Shown in pieces: positions 16,833-25,702 of a stretch of 34,678 nucleotides of DNA. Position 1 is the stretch's first letter, and every line of letters starts with the position of its first letter. This DNA is from Comamonadaceae bacterium (lineage in GTDB: Bacteria > Pseudomonadota > Gammaproteobacteria > Burkholderiales > Burkholderiaceae_C): contig JAECRA010000046.1 in the NCBI GenBank assembly GCA_015999985.1, positions 1 to 34,678 on the forward strand. The letters are read 5' to 3'. Both the position numbers and the translations under genes were made by a program. Under the pieces are notes generated by a model. The model did no database searches. It was not told where the DNA came from and saw nothing but the letters and a program-made list of their open reading frames with translations.

Positions 16833-18269
16833 ATGCACTCCCCGACACAAAAATGTCTCACCAGGATGGAATGCGCGGACACTCGCAAGCCTGAGAAGTT
16901 TTGGAGCCTAGGGCTGCTCGGCAAAGTTCTTTCTGCCTTGGTGCTAAGCCTCCTGGTGGGGCAAACCGCCGTACAGGCACAAAGCGTCCTGTTCCTGCAC
17001 ACCACAGAAGCTCCGGCAGATGCGATCTACGCATTCGACAATATCAGGCAGGAGTTCATTGACGCGGGAGCTACGGTCACTCAGCAGGGCGGCCTCAACG
17101 CAGCCGGCAGCGTCACCCCGGCAACCTTTACCGCCGTGGGAGGGGGACGATATGACATTGTCATCATGGCCAGCGCCTATGTTTTGATTGACCCCTCCAA
17201 TTGGACACAGATCAACCAGGCTATTCAGCAGCGGCTTGCCAACGCGTTCATCATGTTCAACGATGGTTGCTGTGTGTCTGCCAACGTGAGCGCCATGGCA
17301 CAAAGCATTGCGGCTACAGGAGCCTTCACGCCCTCGCTGGGGACCACAGCCCTCGGCACCAAACTGTTGACGGTGCTTAACGCCAACTCTTCCTATAGCG
17401 GATCCTTTTCGGGACTGAATCCGTTTGCTGGTGGGGATGTGACTTACTTCAACAATGTTCCTGAGGAAAATGCACTGTACCTGGCCCCCGGGTCGCCACA
17501 ACCTGCCCAGGACAGCACAGTCAATGATGTATACGGCTTGCTTGTACCGTTATCTCAATCGTATGCCGGGGCGGGCGCCTGTGTATTTGCCACGGTAGAC
17601 GTCTCACCGTTTGCAGACCCGACGGGGGGTCTGTATGGGTCAGGAATCTATACACCGGAGAACAAAGGCAAAGTGGGACCAGCTTTTCTGAACGCCATTG
17701 CGGCAGGTGGCGCGTGCGGCATACCCGCTTCCATCACAAAGACCTTTGCGCCCACCAGCATTGGCCCCGCAAGCGCTTCCACACTGACCATCACAGTTCA
17801 GAACTTAGGGCAGACTCCGGTCAGCGGACTTGATGTCACCGACAACCTGCCGTCCCCACTCGTGGTGGATGGTTCTGCCAGCACGACTTGCGTCGGCGGT
17901 GTTCTATCAGCCACAGCAGGCTCTACCAGCGTATCACTCACAGGCTCCACCCTCCCCATGGGTGGGTGCACCATCACCGTGCCCGTGCGCTGGCCGGAGG
18001 CACAAGCGGCGCTTTGCGCGGCACCGGGCACCAGTGTCACCAACACCATCACCCCCGGGACAGACTTCACCACCAGCCAAGGACAGGTCAATACCCCTGC
18101 CACTGCCACGCTGAGCTGCCTGGGCGATCTTCCTGTCATTCCAGTGGACCCCGTCGCCCCGGTGACCGCAGTACCGACGTTGTCTCAACTGGCGTTGGCG
18201 GCGCTGGCGCTGCTGCTCGGCTTTGCTACCTGGGGGCAACGGCGAGTCAAATTCGCAAGCGGTAAGTAG
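16833..18269 (+). CDS. Exported protein with DUF11-like repeat and IPTL-CTERM sorting tail
   Basis: A 478-residue predicted surface or periplasmic protein. A signal peptide is plain (LGKVLSALVLSLLVGQTAVQA, cleavage near residue 49). Residues ~50-295 form an alpha/beta region (SVLFLHTTEAPADAIYAFDNI onward, with YDIVIMASAYVL) that I do not assign to a family. Residues ~298-350 match the bacterial DUF11-type beta repeat (ITKTFAPTSIGPASASTLTI). The last 32 residues are VPTLSQ, a hydrophobic helix and a basic WGQRR tail: the IPTL-CTERM signal, thought to be processed by an exosortase-like enzyme. No exosortase gene is in the window. Start uncertain: ATG 16833 or the in-frame ATG at 16866, neither with a good ribosome binding site. 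Confidence 0.85.
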   Translation: MHSPTQKCLTRMECADTRKPEKFWSLGLLGKVLSALVLSLLVGQTAVQAQSVLFLHTTEAPADAIYAFDNIRQEFIDAGATVTQQGGLNAAGSVTPATFTAVGGGRYDIVIMASAYVLIDPSNWTQINQAIQQRLANAFIMFNDGCCVSANVSAMAQSIAATGAFTPSLGTTALGTKLLTVLNANSSYSGSFSGLNPFAGGDVTYFNNVPEENALYLAPGSPQPAQDSTVNDVYGLLVPLSQSYAGAGACVFATVDVSPFADPTGGLYGSGIYTPENKGKVGPAFLNAIAAGGACGIPASITKTFAPTSIGPASASTLTITVQNLGQTPVSGLDVTDNLPSPLVVDGSASTTCVGGVLSATAGSTSVSLTGSTLPMGGCTITVPVRWPEAQAALCAAPGTSVTNTITPGTDFTTSQGQVNTPATATLSCLGDLPVIPVDPVAPVTAVPTLSQLALAALALLLGFATWGQRRVKFASGK

Positions 18270-18290
18270 ACAAGTCGGCATCTTGCGATG

Positions 18291-18327
18291 AAACCATGAA
18301 GCCCGGATGAACCGGGCTTCATGGTTT
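18291..18327. terminator. Perfect 16-bp stem hairpin between convergent genes
   Basis: AAACCATGAAGCCCGG and CCGGGCTTCATGGTTT pair perfectly around a 5-base loop, starting 21 bp after the IPTL-CTERM stop codon and 75 bp beyond the pyk stop on the other strand. There is only a short T-run (TTT) in the stem end, so termination may be partly Rho-assisted or the structure may protect 3' ends. Position and symmetry make it a shared terminator of both convergent transcripts. Confidence 0.75.
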
Positions 18328-18401
18328 GGAACCGTGAGCGCTGACACTCATTTTTCGAGAGCTCAGCCGCTGGCAAATGACCCGCGCTCCAAGACTCCTA
18401 A

Positions 18402-19835
18402 CTACCCCACTCGGCAGATCTTGAGCATGTTGGTGCCACCCGGCGCGCCCATGGGTTCGCCGCAGGTGATGGCGTAGACATCGCCCGTCTCCACCACACC
18501 CTGACGTTTGAGATGGCCTTCCGCTTGCGCCAAGGCTTCATCGCGGTGGGCGCTGGTGTCCATGAGCATAGGGCGCACGTTGCGGTACAGCGCCATCTTG
18601 CGCTGGGTACCAATCTTGGGTGTGAGGGCGTAGATGGGAATGCGTACGCGGTGACGGCTCATCCACAGGGCGGTAGAGCCGGAATCTGTGAGCGCCACGA
18701 TAGCTTTGGCACCCAAATGGTAGGCGGTGAACAGCGCGCCCATGGCAATGGACTGGTCTATGCGTGTGAAAGTCTGACCGGTGAAGTCAGCATCAAGCTC
18801 CATGGAATCATGTGCCTCGGCAGCCTCGCAGATCTGCGCCATCTGCTGCACCGTTTCCAAGGGGTATTTGCCCGCGGCGGTTTCGGCGCTCAGCATTACT
18901 GCGTCGGTGCCGTCGAGTACGGCATTGGCAACGTCGCTTACCTCCGCGCGGGTGGGCACGGGGTTGGTGATCATGCTCTCCATCATCTGCGTGGCCGTGA
19001 TCACCAGCTTGTCTGCGGCGCGCGCCATGCGAATCATCATCTTTTGCAGGGCCGGGACCGCTGCGTTGCCAACCTCCACGGCCAGATCACCGCGCGCGAC
19101 CATGATGCCGTCACTGGCTGCAAGGATTTCCGCCAACCGGGGAATGGCCTCGGCGCGCTCAATCTTGGCGATCAGATAAGGTTTATGGCGGTACTCGGCG
19201 GCCGCAACGGTGCAGAGCTGGCGCGCCATTTCCATATCAGTCGCATTTTTGGGGAAGCTCACGGCGACGTAGTCGGCCTGGAAGCTCATCGCAGTCTTGA
19301 TGTCTTCCATGTCCTTGGCGGTGAGCGCGGGTGCCGTCAAACCGCCGCCTTGCTTGTTAATGCCTTTGTTGTTCGAAAGCTCGCCGCCCATCTTGACGAT
19401 GGTGTGCACAGCGTCTCCCCGCACCGCATCGACGGTGAGCACAATCAAGCCATCATTGAGCAGCAGTGTGTCGCCAGCCTTCACATCTCGCGGCAGCTCT
19501 TTGTAATCCAAGCCAACGCCGCCCAAATCGCCAAGTTCCTTGCGGCCGGCATCCAGCACGAAGGGAGCGCCGGGCTCCAGCATCACCTTGCCATCGGCAA
19601 ATTTACCGACGCGAATTTTGGGTCCCTGAAGATCCGCCATGATCGCTACTTCACGTCCCGCACGCTCTGAGACTTCACGCACCAGACGGGCGCGCTCGAT
19701 ATGGTCTTCGGCCTTGCCGTGACTGAAATTCAGGCGGACCACATTGACGCCGGCGCGAATCATTTCCTCCAGAAGTACTGGGTCGCTAGAGGCAGGGCCA
19801 AGCGTGGCAACGATTTTTGTGGCGCGATAGGTCAT
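18402..19835 (-). CDS. pyk: Pyruvate kinase
   Basis: A 477-residue enzyme making pyruvate and ATP from phosphoenolpyruvate and ADP. Family marks are RATKIVATLGPASSDP at the N terminus, VRLNFSHGKAEDH, the active-site segment YLIAKIERAEAIPRL (catalytic Lys region), GIMVARGDLAVEVG and the ATQMMESMITNPVPTRAEVSDVANAV stretch (the last quoted as family landmarks). The C-terminal allosteric domain is present and complete. AAGGAAA stands before the ATG as ribosome binding site. It lies between the IPTL-CTERM gene and an AT-rich ORFan, in a cluster with fba and pgk. Confidence 0.97.
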   Translation of the reverse strand: MTYRATKIVATLGPASSDPVLLEEMIRAGVNVVRLNFSHGKAEDHIERARLVREVSERAGREVAIMADLQGPKIRVGKFADGKVMLEPGAPFVLDAGRKELGDLGGVGLDYKELPRDVKAGDTLLLNDGLIVLTVDAVRGDAVHTIVKMGGELSNNKGINKQGGGLTAPALTAKDMEDIKTAMSFQADYVAVSFPKNATDMEMARQLCTVAAAEYRHKPYLIAKIERAEAIPRLAEILAASDGIMVARGDLAVEVGNAAVPALQKMMIRMARAADKLVITATQMMESMITNPVPTRAEVSDVANAVLDGTDAVMLSAETAAGKYPLETVQQMAQICEAAEAHDSMELDADFTGQTFTRIDQSIAMGALFTAYHLGAKAIVALTDSGSTALWMSRHRVRIPIYALTPKIGTQRKMALYRNVRPMLMDTSAHRDEALAQAEGHLKRQGVVETGDVYAITCGEPMGAPGGTNMLKICRVG

Positions 19836-20062
19836 GTATGGCTTTTCCTTGAGTGAATATGCATTCTGGCATGCTCAGAGGGCAGCGGGATGACGGCACT
19901 TCGTGATCCATCATCAAATCATGCGCATCTACTCGCGCATCGATGTAGCAACCTTGGGTTTTCGGGGTTGGCAGGGCGTGAGAGCTACACCCCGCGTTGA
20001 AAGGTAATAGCTAAGCTTGAGCAATCCCAGGGCATGAGGGCAAGCTCGATATAAAACCGGTG

Positions 20063-21445
20063 TCACTGCGCCAGGAACGGGTCTACATATTTACCAATAT
20101 GCCCGCTGAGATGTGAATAGGTAATCTCTCCTTGCGGGCGCATTTGCGGATCAACTTGTGGATTACCAGCGGAATATTCAATACTTAATTTCAGATCACC
20201 TTCTCGAATTTGCAAAATCGGTTTCCCACTAGCAGATAACAATCCCTGCTCACTTTCTACCGCTATCTCCATGTATTCTGCCATCGCATGGAATGGCATA
20301 TTTTCACTCTTATCAAATTCCACTAACACATCCAACTTCAAATTACCGTCCACGCCTCTGCTTACTTCGTATTTTGCCCTCAGTTCCTCCTGGATAACCG
20401 CTGAGTTTAATTGCACGCCTTTCACGGCTCTATTCCAAATAATGCCATTGGTAGTTTGAACGCAAGTTTTCTTAATAAACTCGACTTCGTTCTTTGAACA
20501 ACCTAGCGCTTCGCTGGCTGCGACGAACTGCTCCTCGTTGCTACAAAAAACCCCACCCAAAAATACTCCGGTGCGAGGCAAATCCTTTTCCCATTGCGTC
20601 AATTGCTCGGAGTCGATCGCTTGTCCAATGACCGCTTGCAACTGATCCTTGATGGCATGCTGCTCGAATTGCACATCATGCTGATCAAAAAACAGTTCTC
20701 TCTTCGTGGTCTCAAATCTGAAATTTTCTCCATCACCAAGATCGATGGCAAATGCAATCCTCCCCGCATCTCCACCTGACACTTCCTGCTGTGTGAAGTT
20801 GCTTTTGTAGTCGTCTCCCACCAGAGACTTCAACCTCTCAAAAGACTGAAACTTCAGCCGAGCAGAAGTTTCCGGAGAATAAAGGTCAAAGGCTAGTTTT
20901 CTAAGTTCAGTGCGATTAGTGCCGCCACACATGTCCAAAAACCGCAGAACAATCCGCTCGAAAAACCCCCCTATGCTGTCTCGATCCGCACCGCGCCCCA
21001 CAGAAGACTTGACGCTGGCAAGGTCGCTGCTTCGGATAAAGCCCTGCAAGGTAACTTCTGTTTCCGGTGCAGATTGTTCTTCAGGCGCTGAATCTGCACT
21101 TCTAAGCATCTTTTCGAGCTTGTTGCGCGTGGCTGCAGTTAATTCACCATAGTTGGTGCCTTTGGCCGCCGCGATGGCCCCAGCTCCTGGAGAATCAGAC
21201 AAGCGCTGAGTCACCCTGTCTTGCATCTGAGCTATTTTTTCGTCGCTCCAGCCCATCAACTGCTTGTTTTCCTTGGCATCGCCGAGCAGTTGCTGAGACC
21301 GGTCCCCGTTCCCTATGGAGTAATCGTGGTCGTTGTAGCTAACGATCTGCGTGACGGCGCCACCCTCGGGGCGGGAGAGTTCCGCATGCTTTTCACCTTC
21401 AATATAAGCCGCTGCGTCGCGACTGGGGTTGGCATGGATAGGCAC
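20063..21445 (-). CDS. Hypothetical protein, AT-rich ORFan between pyk and pgk
   Basis: A 460-residue protein I cannot assign to a family. I chose the GTG at 21445 because AGGAG lies 7 bases upstream; the open frame also has an upstream GTG at 21475 without such a site. There is no signal peptide or membrane helix. The first ~130 residues are polar and probably disordered (SRPEGGAV..., APEEQSAPETE); the rest looks globular, with a helical block GGFFERIVLRFLDMCGGTNRTELRKLAFDLY and later beta-rich parts (KLDVLVEFDKSENMPFHAMAEYMEIAVE, split by turns). Base composition is clearly more AT-rich than the flanking glycolytic genes. A disordered N terminus and foreign composition would fit a type III-type effector, but no hrp/PIP-type promoter was found, so this stays speculative. 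Confidence 0.75.
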   Translation of the reverse strand: MPIHANPSRDAAAYIEGEKHAELSRPEGGAVTQIVSYNDHDYSIGNGDRSQQLLGDAKENKQLMGWSDEKIAQMQDRVTQRLSDSPGAGAIAAAKGTNYGELTAATRNKLEKMLRSADSAPEEQSAPETEVTLQGFIRSSDLASVKSSVGRGADRDSIGGFFERIVLRFLDMCGGTNRTELRKLAFDLYSPETSARLKFQSFERLKSLVGDDYKSNFTQQEVSGGDAGRIAFAIDLGDGENFRFETTKRELFFDQHDVQFEQHAIKDQLQAVIGQAIDSEQLTQWEKDLPRTGVFLGGVFCSNEEQFVAASEALGCSKNEVEFIKKTCVQTTNGIIWNRAVKGVQLNSAVIQEELRAKYEVSRGVDGNLKLDVLVEFDKSENMPFHAMAEYMEIAVESEQGLLSASGKPILQIREGDLKLSIEYSAGNPQVDPQMRPQGEITYSHLSGHIGKYVDPFLAQ

Positions 21446-21664
21446 TTCAAAACTCCTGGTCTTTGGAATCTGCACATGAAAGCGTCATACGGCTGGGTAG
21501 CGCGCAAGAGCTCCGGTGGAAGCTCAATGCTCTCATGAATAAGTAGTAACCGGCGGATCGTTTAAGTTCCATCCGCACCTCTCTGAGGCTGTTACATGCT
21601 TCAGACATGCTCATGCGCCCCGCTCAGTGCAAATTCCAAGCGTCAGGAATGTGCCGGTGACCAC

Positions 21665-22861
21665 TCAGGCCTCGGCAGCTCTTTTAGAAAGTATCTCGAA
21701 TGCGGGCAAAGTTTTGCCTTCCAGCACCTCCAGGAAGGCCCCGCCACCTGTTGAGATGTAGCCTACCTCTTTCTCAATGCCGTATTTGGCGATGGCTGCC
21801 AGAGTGTCACCCCCACCTGCAATGCTGAAGGCAGAGCTGCCGGCGATAGCTTTGGCGATGGTCCTGGTGCCGTTTTCAAAAGGAGCCATCTCGAAAACAC
21901 CCACGGGGCCGTTCCAGACGATGGTGCCTGCGGCCTTGAGTTGCGCAGCCAGGCGCTCGGCTGTTTGGGGCCCAATGTCCAGGATCAAGTCATCAGACGC
22001 CACATCGGCCGACTTCTTGACCACTGCGGGCGCATCGGCCTTGAATTCCTTGGCGGTGACCACGTCAGTGGGAATAGGCACTTCAGCGCCGCGCTGTTTC
22101 ATGGCGGCGATCACGGACTTGGCCTGGTCCACGAGATCCGGCTCTGCCAATGATTTTCCAATGGGCAGGCCCTCTGCCAACATGAAGGTGTTGGCAATGC
22201 CGCCGCCCACGATCAGTTGGTCGACCTTGGAAGCCAATGCTTGCAAGATGGTGAGCTTGGTGCTCACTTTGCTTCCGGCCACAATGGCCACCAAGGGGCG
22301 CTTGGGCTGGGCCAGCGCTTTTTGCAAAGCGTCGAGTTCAGCAGCCAGCAGCGGGCCGGCACTGGCGGTCGGCGCAAATTGCGCAATCCCGTAGGTGGTG
22401 GCTTCAGCACGGTGAGCGGTGCCGAAGGCATCGTTCACGTAAATGTCGCAAAGTGCTGCTAATTTTCTCGAAAGAACTTCATCGTTCTTTTTCTCGCCTT
22501 TGTTGCAACGGCAGTTTTCAAGCAGGACCACCTGGCCGGGCTCGACCTGTACGCCATCCGTCCAGTCACGCAGCAAGGGAACTGGGCGACCCAATAGTTC
22601 AGCCAGGCGCTCGGCCACGGGTGCCAATGAGTCTTCGGGCGTCAACACGCCTTCTGTGGGACGGCCCAGGTGACTTGTGACCATGACCGCCGCGCCAGCG
22701 TCCAGCGCCATGCGGATGCAGGGGACGCTGGCTCGGATACGGGTGTCTTCGGTAATGGCGCCTGCCTCATTTTGCGGAACGTTGAGGTCAGCACGAATGA
22801 AGACGCGCTGGCCTTTAGCCTTGCCTTGAGCACACAGATCGGAGAAGCGGATGACGTTCAT
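21665..22861 (-). CDS. pgk: Phosphoglycerate kinase
   Basis: A 398-residue enzyme transferring phosphate between 1,3-bisphosphoglycerate and ADP in glycolysis and gluconeogenesis. Landmarks are [14 protein letters not shown] (substrate-binding Arg/Asp/Asn), [13 protein letters not shown], the [13 protein letters not shown] segment, [16 protein letters not shown], the [13 protein letters not shown] hinge and the nucleotide-binding [15 protein letters not shown] near the C terminus. The usual Asp-Ala-Phe-Gly-Thr-Ala-His-Arg run is intact. It starts 122 bp downstream of the small membrane protein gene on the same strand; its own promoter probably lies in that gap. Confidence 0.97.
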   Translation of the reverse strand: MNVIRFSDLCAQGKAKGQRVFIRADLNVPQNEAGAITEDTRIRASVPCIRMALDAGAAVMVTSHLGRPTEGVLTPEDSLAPVAERLAELLGRPVPLLRDWTDGVQVEPGQVVLLENCRCNKGEKKNDEVLSRKLAALCDIYVNDAFGTAHRAEATTYGIAQFAPTASAGPLLAAELDALQKALAQPKRPLVAIVAGSKVSTKLTILQALASKVDQLIVGGGIANTFMLAEGLPIGKSLAEPDLVDQAKSVIAAMKQRGAEVPIPTDVVTAKEFKADAPAVVKKSADVASDDLILDIGPQTAERLAAQLKAAGTIVWNGPVGVFEMAPFENGTRTIAKAIAGSSAFSIAGGGDTLAAIAKYGIEKEVGYISTGGGAFLEVLEGKTLPAFEILSKRAAEA

Positions 22862-22908
22862 GCTGGAAATCGAGGGGGGTTGATGAAAAAATGATGACGA
22901 ATCCCTGA

Positions 22909-22914
22909 ATTTTA
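22909..22914 (-). promoter_or_regulatory. pgk: Possible -10 element of pgk
   Basis: TAAAAT on the minus strand about 50 bp before the pgk ATG, inside a short CCCT-N7-AGGG dyad. The -35 region is poor (TGGCTT at 16 bp). The same hexamer precedes fba. Confidence 0.3.
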
Positions 22915-22983
22915 GGGAGTTCGAGGCGAGAAGCCATCCGCACCCTCATCCAACCTGCGTGAAAGAGCCTCTGAAAGTCGCCC

Positions 22984-23121
22984 TCACGACACCCCACGCC
23001 AGTAAAGGATGGACAACAACACAATCAATAAGAGCACGAGGACCTCACCTTTTGCGATGCGGCGCTCCGCCTTCAGGTCGATGGCCTGAAGACGCTCGAA
23101 TTCGGATTCACTCTTGTTCAT
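22984..23121 (-). CDS. 45-residue single-pass membrane protein coupled to the glycosyltransferase
   Basis: The short frame starts at an ATG that overlaps the glycosyltransferase stop codon by 4 bp (ATGA), which is strong evidence that it is translated. The product has a charged amphipathic N-terminal half (MNKSESEFERLQAIDLKAER) and a single hydrophobic helix (EVLVLLLIVLLSILYW) ending in RGVS, so it should sit in the inner membrane with the long tail in the cytoplasm. I know no family for it. Small membrane partners are common in synthase-dependent polysaccharide systems (PgaD is one, though it has two helices), and coupling to the glycosyltransferase suggests such a role here. Confidence 0.7.
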   Translation of the reverse strand: MNKSESEFERLQAIDLKAERRIAKGEVLVLLLIVLLSILYWRGVS

Positions 23122-24596
23122 TTCAAGATGGTTCCCTTGCCGGTTTTGGGCGTTTTGTCCCAGCGCATTTCGGCTTTTCGCCACTCGGCCACCATGGCTG
23201 CCAACGCCACGGCGCAATTGAACGGGCCATAACCTACCAGCAGCAGCAGAGGGTCACGGAGCCAGTTGGGCCCCCCCGCTCGCTCCAGCCGATAGACACC
23301 CCAGGCGGCCAGCATGCTCAGGCTGGTCCAGGAAAAAATGAAATAGCGCAATCCATCCCAAAGGTAGGTGGTCACGGCGCTGGAACCAGGCGGCGGCCAC
23401 AAAGATACCCATTGCGGAGGCAAGCTGGACAAAATCATGATGGCCAGGGTGATGAGTCCGGGGTAGGCCAGCCCCTCGAACCAGGTCCTGCGTGCAGTGG
23501 CGGGATCGATGACGAAGGAAAAACCAGTCACAAAGAGATGGACGAGAAAGGTGGTGATCCATAGTCCACCGAGCGCCTTGCGAGCCAGATCGGGCTCGAT
23601 GAAGTCCAGCCAGAGCAAACCGATGGACGAGCCAATCATCAAGAGCGGCATGAGCACGATACTGAAGAACACCAGGCCAAACCAGAAGCTGCCCAGGCCC
23701 GGGTGCACCCCAGAGCGAAACCAGAGGTGGCGGTAGGCCGCACCCAGCTGCAAGTTGCCACGCGCCCAGCGCAGGCGTTGCTTCCATAGAGAGACCAGGC
23801 TTCCTGGCTCCTCCGCCCACACCACGGCATTGCCGTCAAATACGGCCAGGCGGCCTCCGAGCTGCGTGCGGAACGTGGTGAACGTATCTTCAGCCAGTGA
23901 CGTGGTGTCTATACGCCCACCAATGGCCAGCATGTTTTCGCGGGTATGCAGTTGCGCGCCACCGGCCAGGCATGCAAGCGCGCCCGTGACGTTTTGCGCC
24001 CTCCGCGCCGCAGCCTGCGCAGTGATGTACTCGAACGCGATGAAGCGGCACACCAGATTGTCTGGCTGGCTTCCTTCTTTGATGTAGGCGGTCACTGCGC
24101 CTACTTTGGGGTTAGCCAGGTGGCGCGTCATGCGGCGCAGCGTCAGCGGTTCGAACAGCACGTCTGCGTCCATGATCATGACCGCCTGGGCCCAGGTCTC
24201 TGCCAGGACGATGTCCAGGCCATGGTTGAGCGTATGCGACTTGCCTTGTCCGCCTTTTTCACGGCGCAAATGAAAAACACGGCCGGGATACTGCGCCATC
24301 TTCTGCTGCATCAGTTCGGGCGTGTGGTCTGTACTGGCGTCATCCACCACATACACGCGTACCGCGTCTGATGGGTAGGACATGCTCATCAATGAATCTA
24401 CCGTCGCGCCCAGGCTGGGTCCCTCATTCCAGGCCGGCACAATAAATGCCACGCGCGGCGTGTAATCTCTGCATTGGTCCAAGCGATGGCGTCCGGCATG
24501 AAAGCCCACCAGTGCAAATTGCAGAAACGACACCACCACCGGGAGCGTTCCTAGCGCGACCAGTATCAAAGGAATGAAGGCGATGGCGGAGTTCAT
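23118..24596 (-). CDS. Membrane-embedded family 2 glycosyltransferase (processive, PgaC/cellulose-synthase-like)
   Basis: A 492-residue inner-membrane glycosyltransferase. An N-terminal helix (IPLILVALGTLPVVVSFLQF) is followed by a cytoplasmic GT-A domain with FIVPAWNEG, the UDP-sugar Asp pair VVDDAS (Asp85-86), the metal-binding MDAD (143-145), the acceptor/base motif LAEDTFT (Glu236-Asp237) and the QRLRW motif (273-277) that marks processive synthases. Several helices follow from about residue 295. I took the ATG at 24596; an upstream in-frame codon adds 11 polar residues with no signal. The small membrane protein gene overlaps its end. It probably polymerises and exports a polysaccharide; a sugar specificity cannot be read. 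The family resembles E. coli YaiP and PgaC. Confidence 0.9.
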   Translation of the reverse strand: MNSAIAFIPLILVALGTLPVVVSFLQFALVGFHAGRHRLDQCRDYTPRVAFIVPAWNEGPSLGATVDSLMSMSYPSDAVRVYVVDDASTDHTPELMQQKMAQYPGRVFHLRREKGGQGKSHTLNHGLDIVLAETWAQAVMIMDADVLFEPLTLRRMTRHLANPKVGAVTAYIKEGSQPDNLVCRFIAFEYITAQAAARRAQNVTGALACLAGGAQLHTRENMLAIGGRIDTTSLAEDTFTTFRTQLGGRLAVFDGNAVVWAEEPGSLVSLWKQRLRWARGNLQLGAAYRHLWFRSGVHPGLGSFWFGLVFFSIVLMPLLMIGSSIGLLWLDFIEPDLARKALGGLWITTFLVHLFVTGFSFVIDPATARRTWFEGLAYPGLITLAIMILSSLPPQWVSLWPPPGSSAVTTYLWDGLRYFIFSWTSLSMLAAWGVYRLERAGGPNWLRDPLLLLVGYGPFNCAVALAAMVAEWRKAEMRWDKTPKTGKGTILK

Positions 24597-24733
24597 GCGG
24601 AGAGCCTGACCGTGGTGCACGCCAGACAATGGGTAGCATAAGGCACTTCACCAAAAAACCCCGTCATTGACGAGCAGTCTGAGGCCTGATGGACGGGCCC
24701 CTAGCCCCCACATTTCAACAACAGAACCAATCC

Positions 24734-25702
24734 ATGAGAATTCTCTTGACGGGCGCAGGCGGCCCCTCCGCCATCAGTGTGTGGAAGAGCCTGCGAGACG
24801 ACCACCAGATCTTCATGGCCGACATGGACCCCAAGGCGACTGGCCTGTACCTGGTGCCCGCAGATCAGCGCCTGGTCGTGCCACGCGGCGATTCGCCCTC
24901 TTTCGTCGATCACACCTACGAAGCCTGCCGTTCGCTGGGTATCGAACTGCTGATTTGCACGGTAGATGCCGAACTGGCGCCTCTGGCGCATGCGCAAGCG
25001 CGGTTCGAGGCCATCGGCGTGCGCCTGCCTCTGTCGCCCCTGCCAGCTCTGGAGTTGTGCCGCGACAAACTGGGCTTGCTGGACAAGCTCAAGGGAGTGG
25101 TCCCGGTGCCGGACTACACCGTGGTGGATGCCGACACGCAAAACAAGCCCCATGTGTTTCCCATGTTCGCCAAGCCCCGCGTCAGCGCCGGCTCGCGCGG
25201 CGCCACCGTCATAGCAGATGCGGGGGAGTTGCGAGCCCTGCCGCAAGATGGCTCCTATCTTCTGCAAGAGTTGCTGCCGGGAGACGAATACTCGGTCGAC
25301 GTCTATCTGAAGGCCGATGGCGCCGCCATCGCAGCAGTGCCGCGCGTGCGCATGAAGACAGACTCCGGCATTGCCGTGGCTGCACGCACGGTGCACGATC
25401 AGGACGTCATAGACGCCGCCATTCGGGCGGCGCAGACTGCAGGTATCCGGTATGTGGCCAATGTGCAGTTCAAACGTGCCGCCGATGGCCAGGCCAACCT
25501 GCTGGAAATCAACCCTCGCTTTCCCGGCACGCTTCCGCTCACGGCAGAAGCAGGCGTCGACCTTCCCAACTTGTTGGTAGCTGAGGTTTCAGGCCAATCC
25601 ATGCCCACCGGTCTCTTGCCATTTAGAGAGCGCATGGTGGTGCGCTATTGGTCCGAACAGTTTTTCGATCCCCAGGAGTGGAGGCAACTGTGCGGGAACT
25701 AA
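24734..25702 (+). CDS. ATP-grasp family enzyme (carbamoyl-phosphate-synthase-like fold)
   Basis: A 322-residue protein starting MRILLTGAGGPSAISVWKSL, an N-terminal Rossmann-like pre-ATP-grasp domain. The ATP-grasp core is seen in FPMFAKPRVSAGSRGATVI (ATP-binding Lys and glycine-rich loop), SYLLQELLPGDEYSVDVYL and the metal-binding NLLEINPRFPG. Such enzymes join a carboxylate, activated as acyl phosphate, to an amine or thiol. The start was placed at 24734, where the conserved strand begins. It is divergent from the glycosyltransferase gene (137-bp gap) and overlaps the phosphatase gene by 13 bp. It may attach an amino acid to a sugar of the polymer or make an activated precursor, but the substrate is unknown. 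Confidence 0.85.
   Translation: MRILLTGAGGPSAISVWKSLRDDHQIFMADMDPKATGLYLVPADQRLVVPRGDSPSFVDHTYEACRSLGIELLICTVDAELAPLAHAQARFEAIGVRLPLSPLPALELCRDKLGLLDKLKGVVPVPDYTVVDADTQNKPHVFPMFAKPRVSAGSRGATVIADAGELRALPQDGSYLLQELLPGDEYSVDVYLKADGAAIAAVPRVRMKTDSGIAVAARTVHDQDVIDAAIRAAQTAGIRYVANVQFKRAADGQANLLEINPRFPGTLPLTAEAGVDLPNLLVAEVSGQSMPTGLLPFRERMVVRYWSEQFFDPQEWRQLCGN

Noticed and set aside
18513-19670. 385-codon open frame on the plus strand
   Set aside because: It is antisense to pyk, which is intact; no ribosome binding site or recognisable domain.
21446-21664. Hrp/PIP-box promoter upstream of the ORFan
   Set aside because: I looked for TTCG-N16-TTCG and for GGAACC-N16-CCAC type boxes on the minus strand here and upstream of the gene starting at 4162 and found none, so an effector role has no promoter support.
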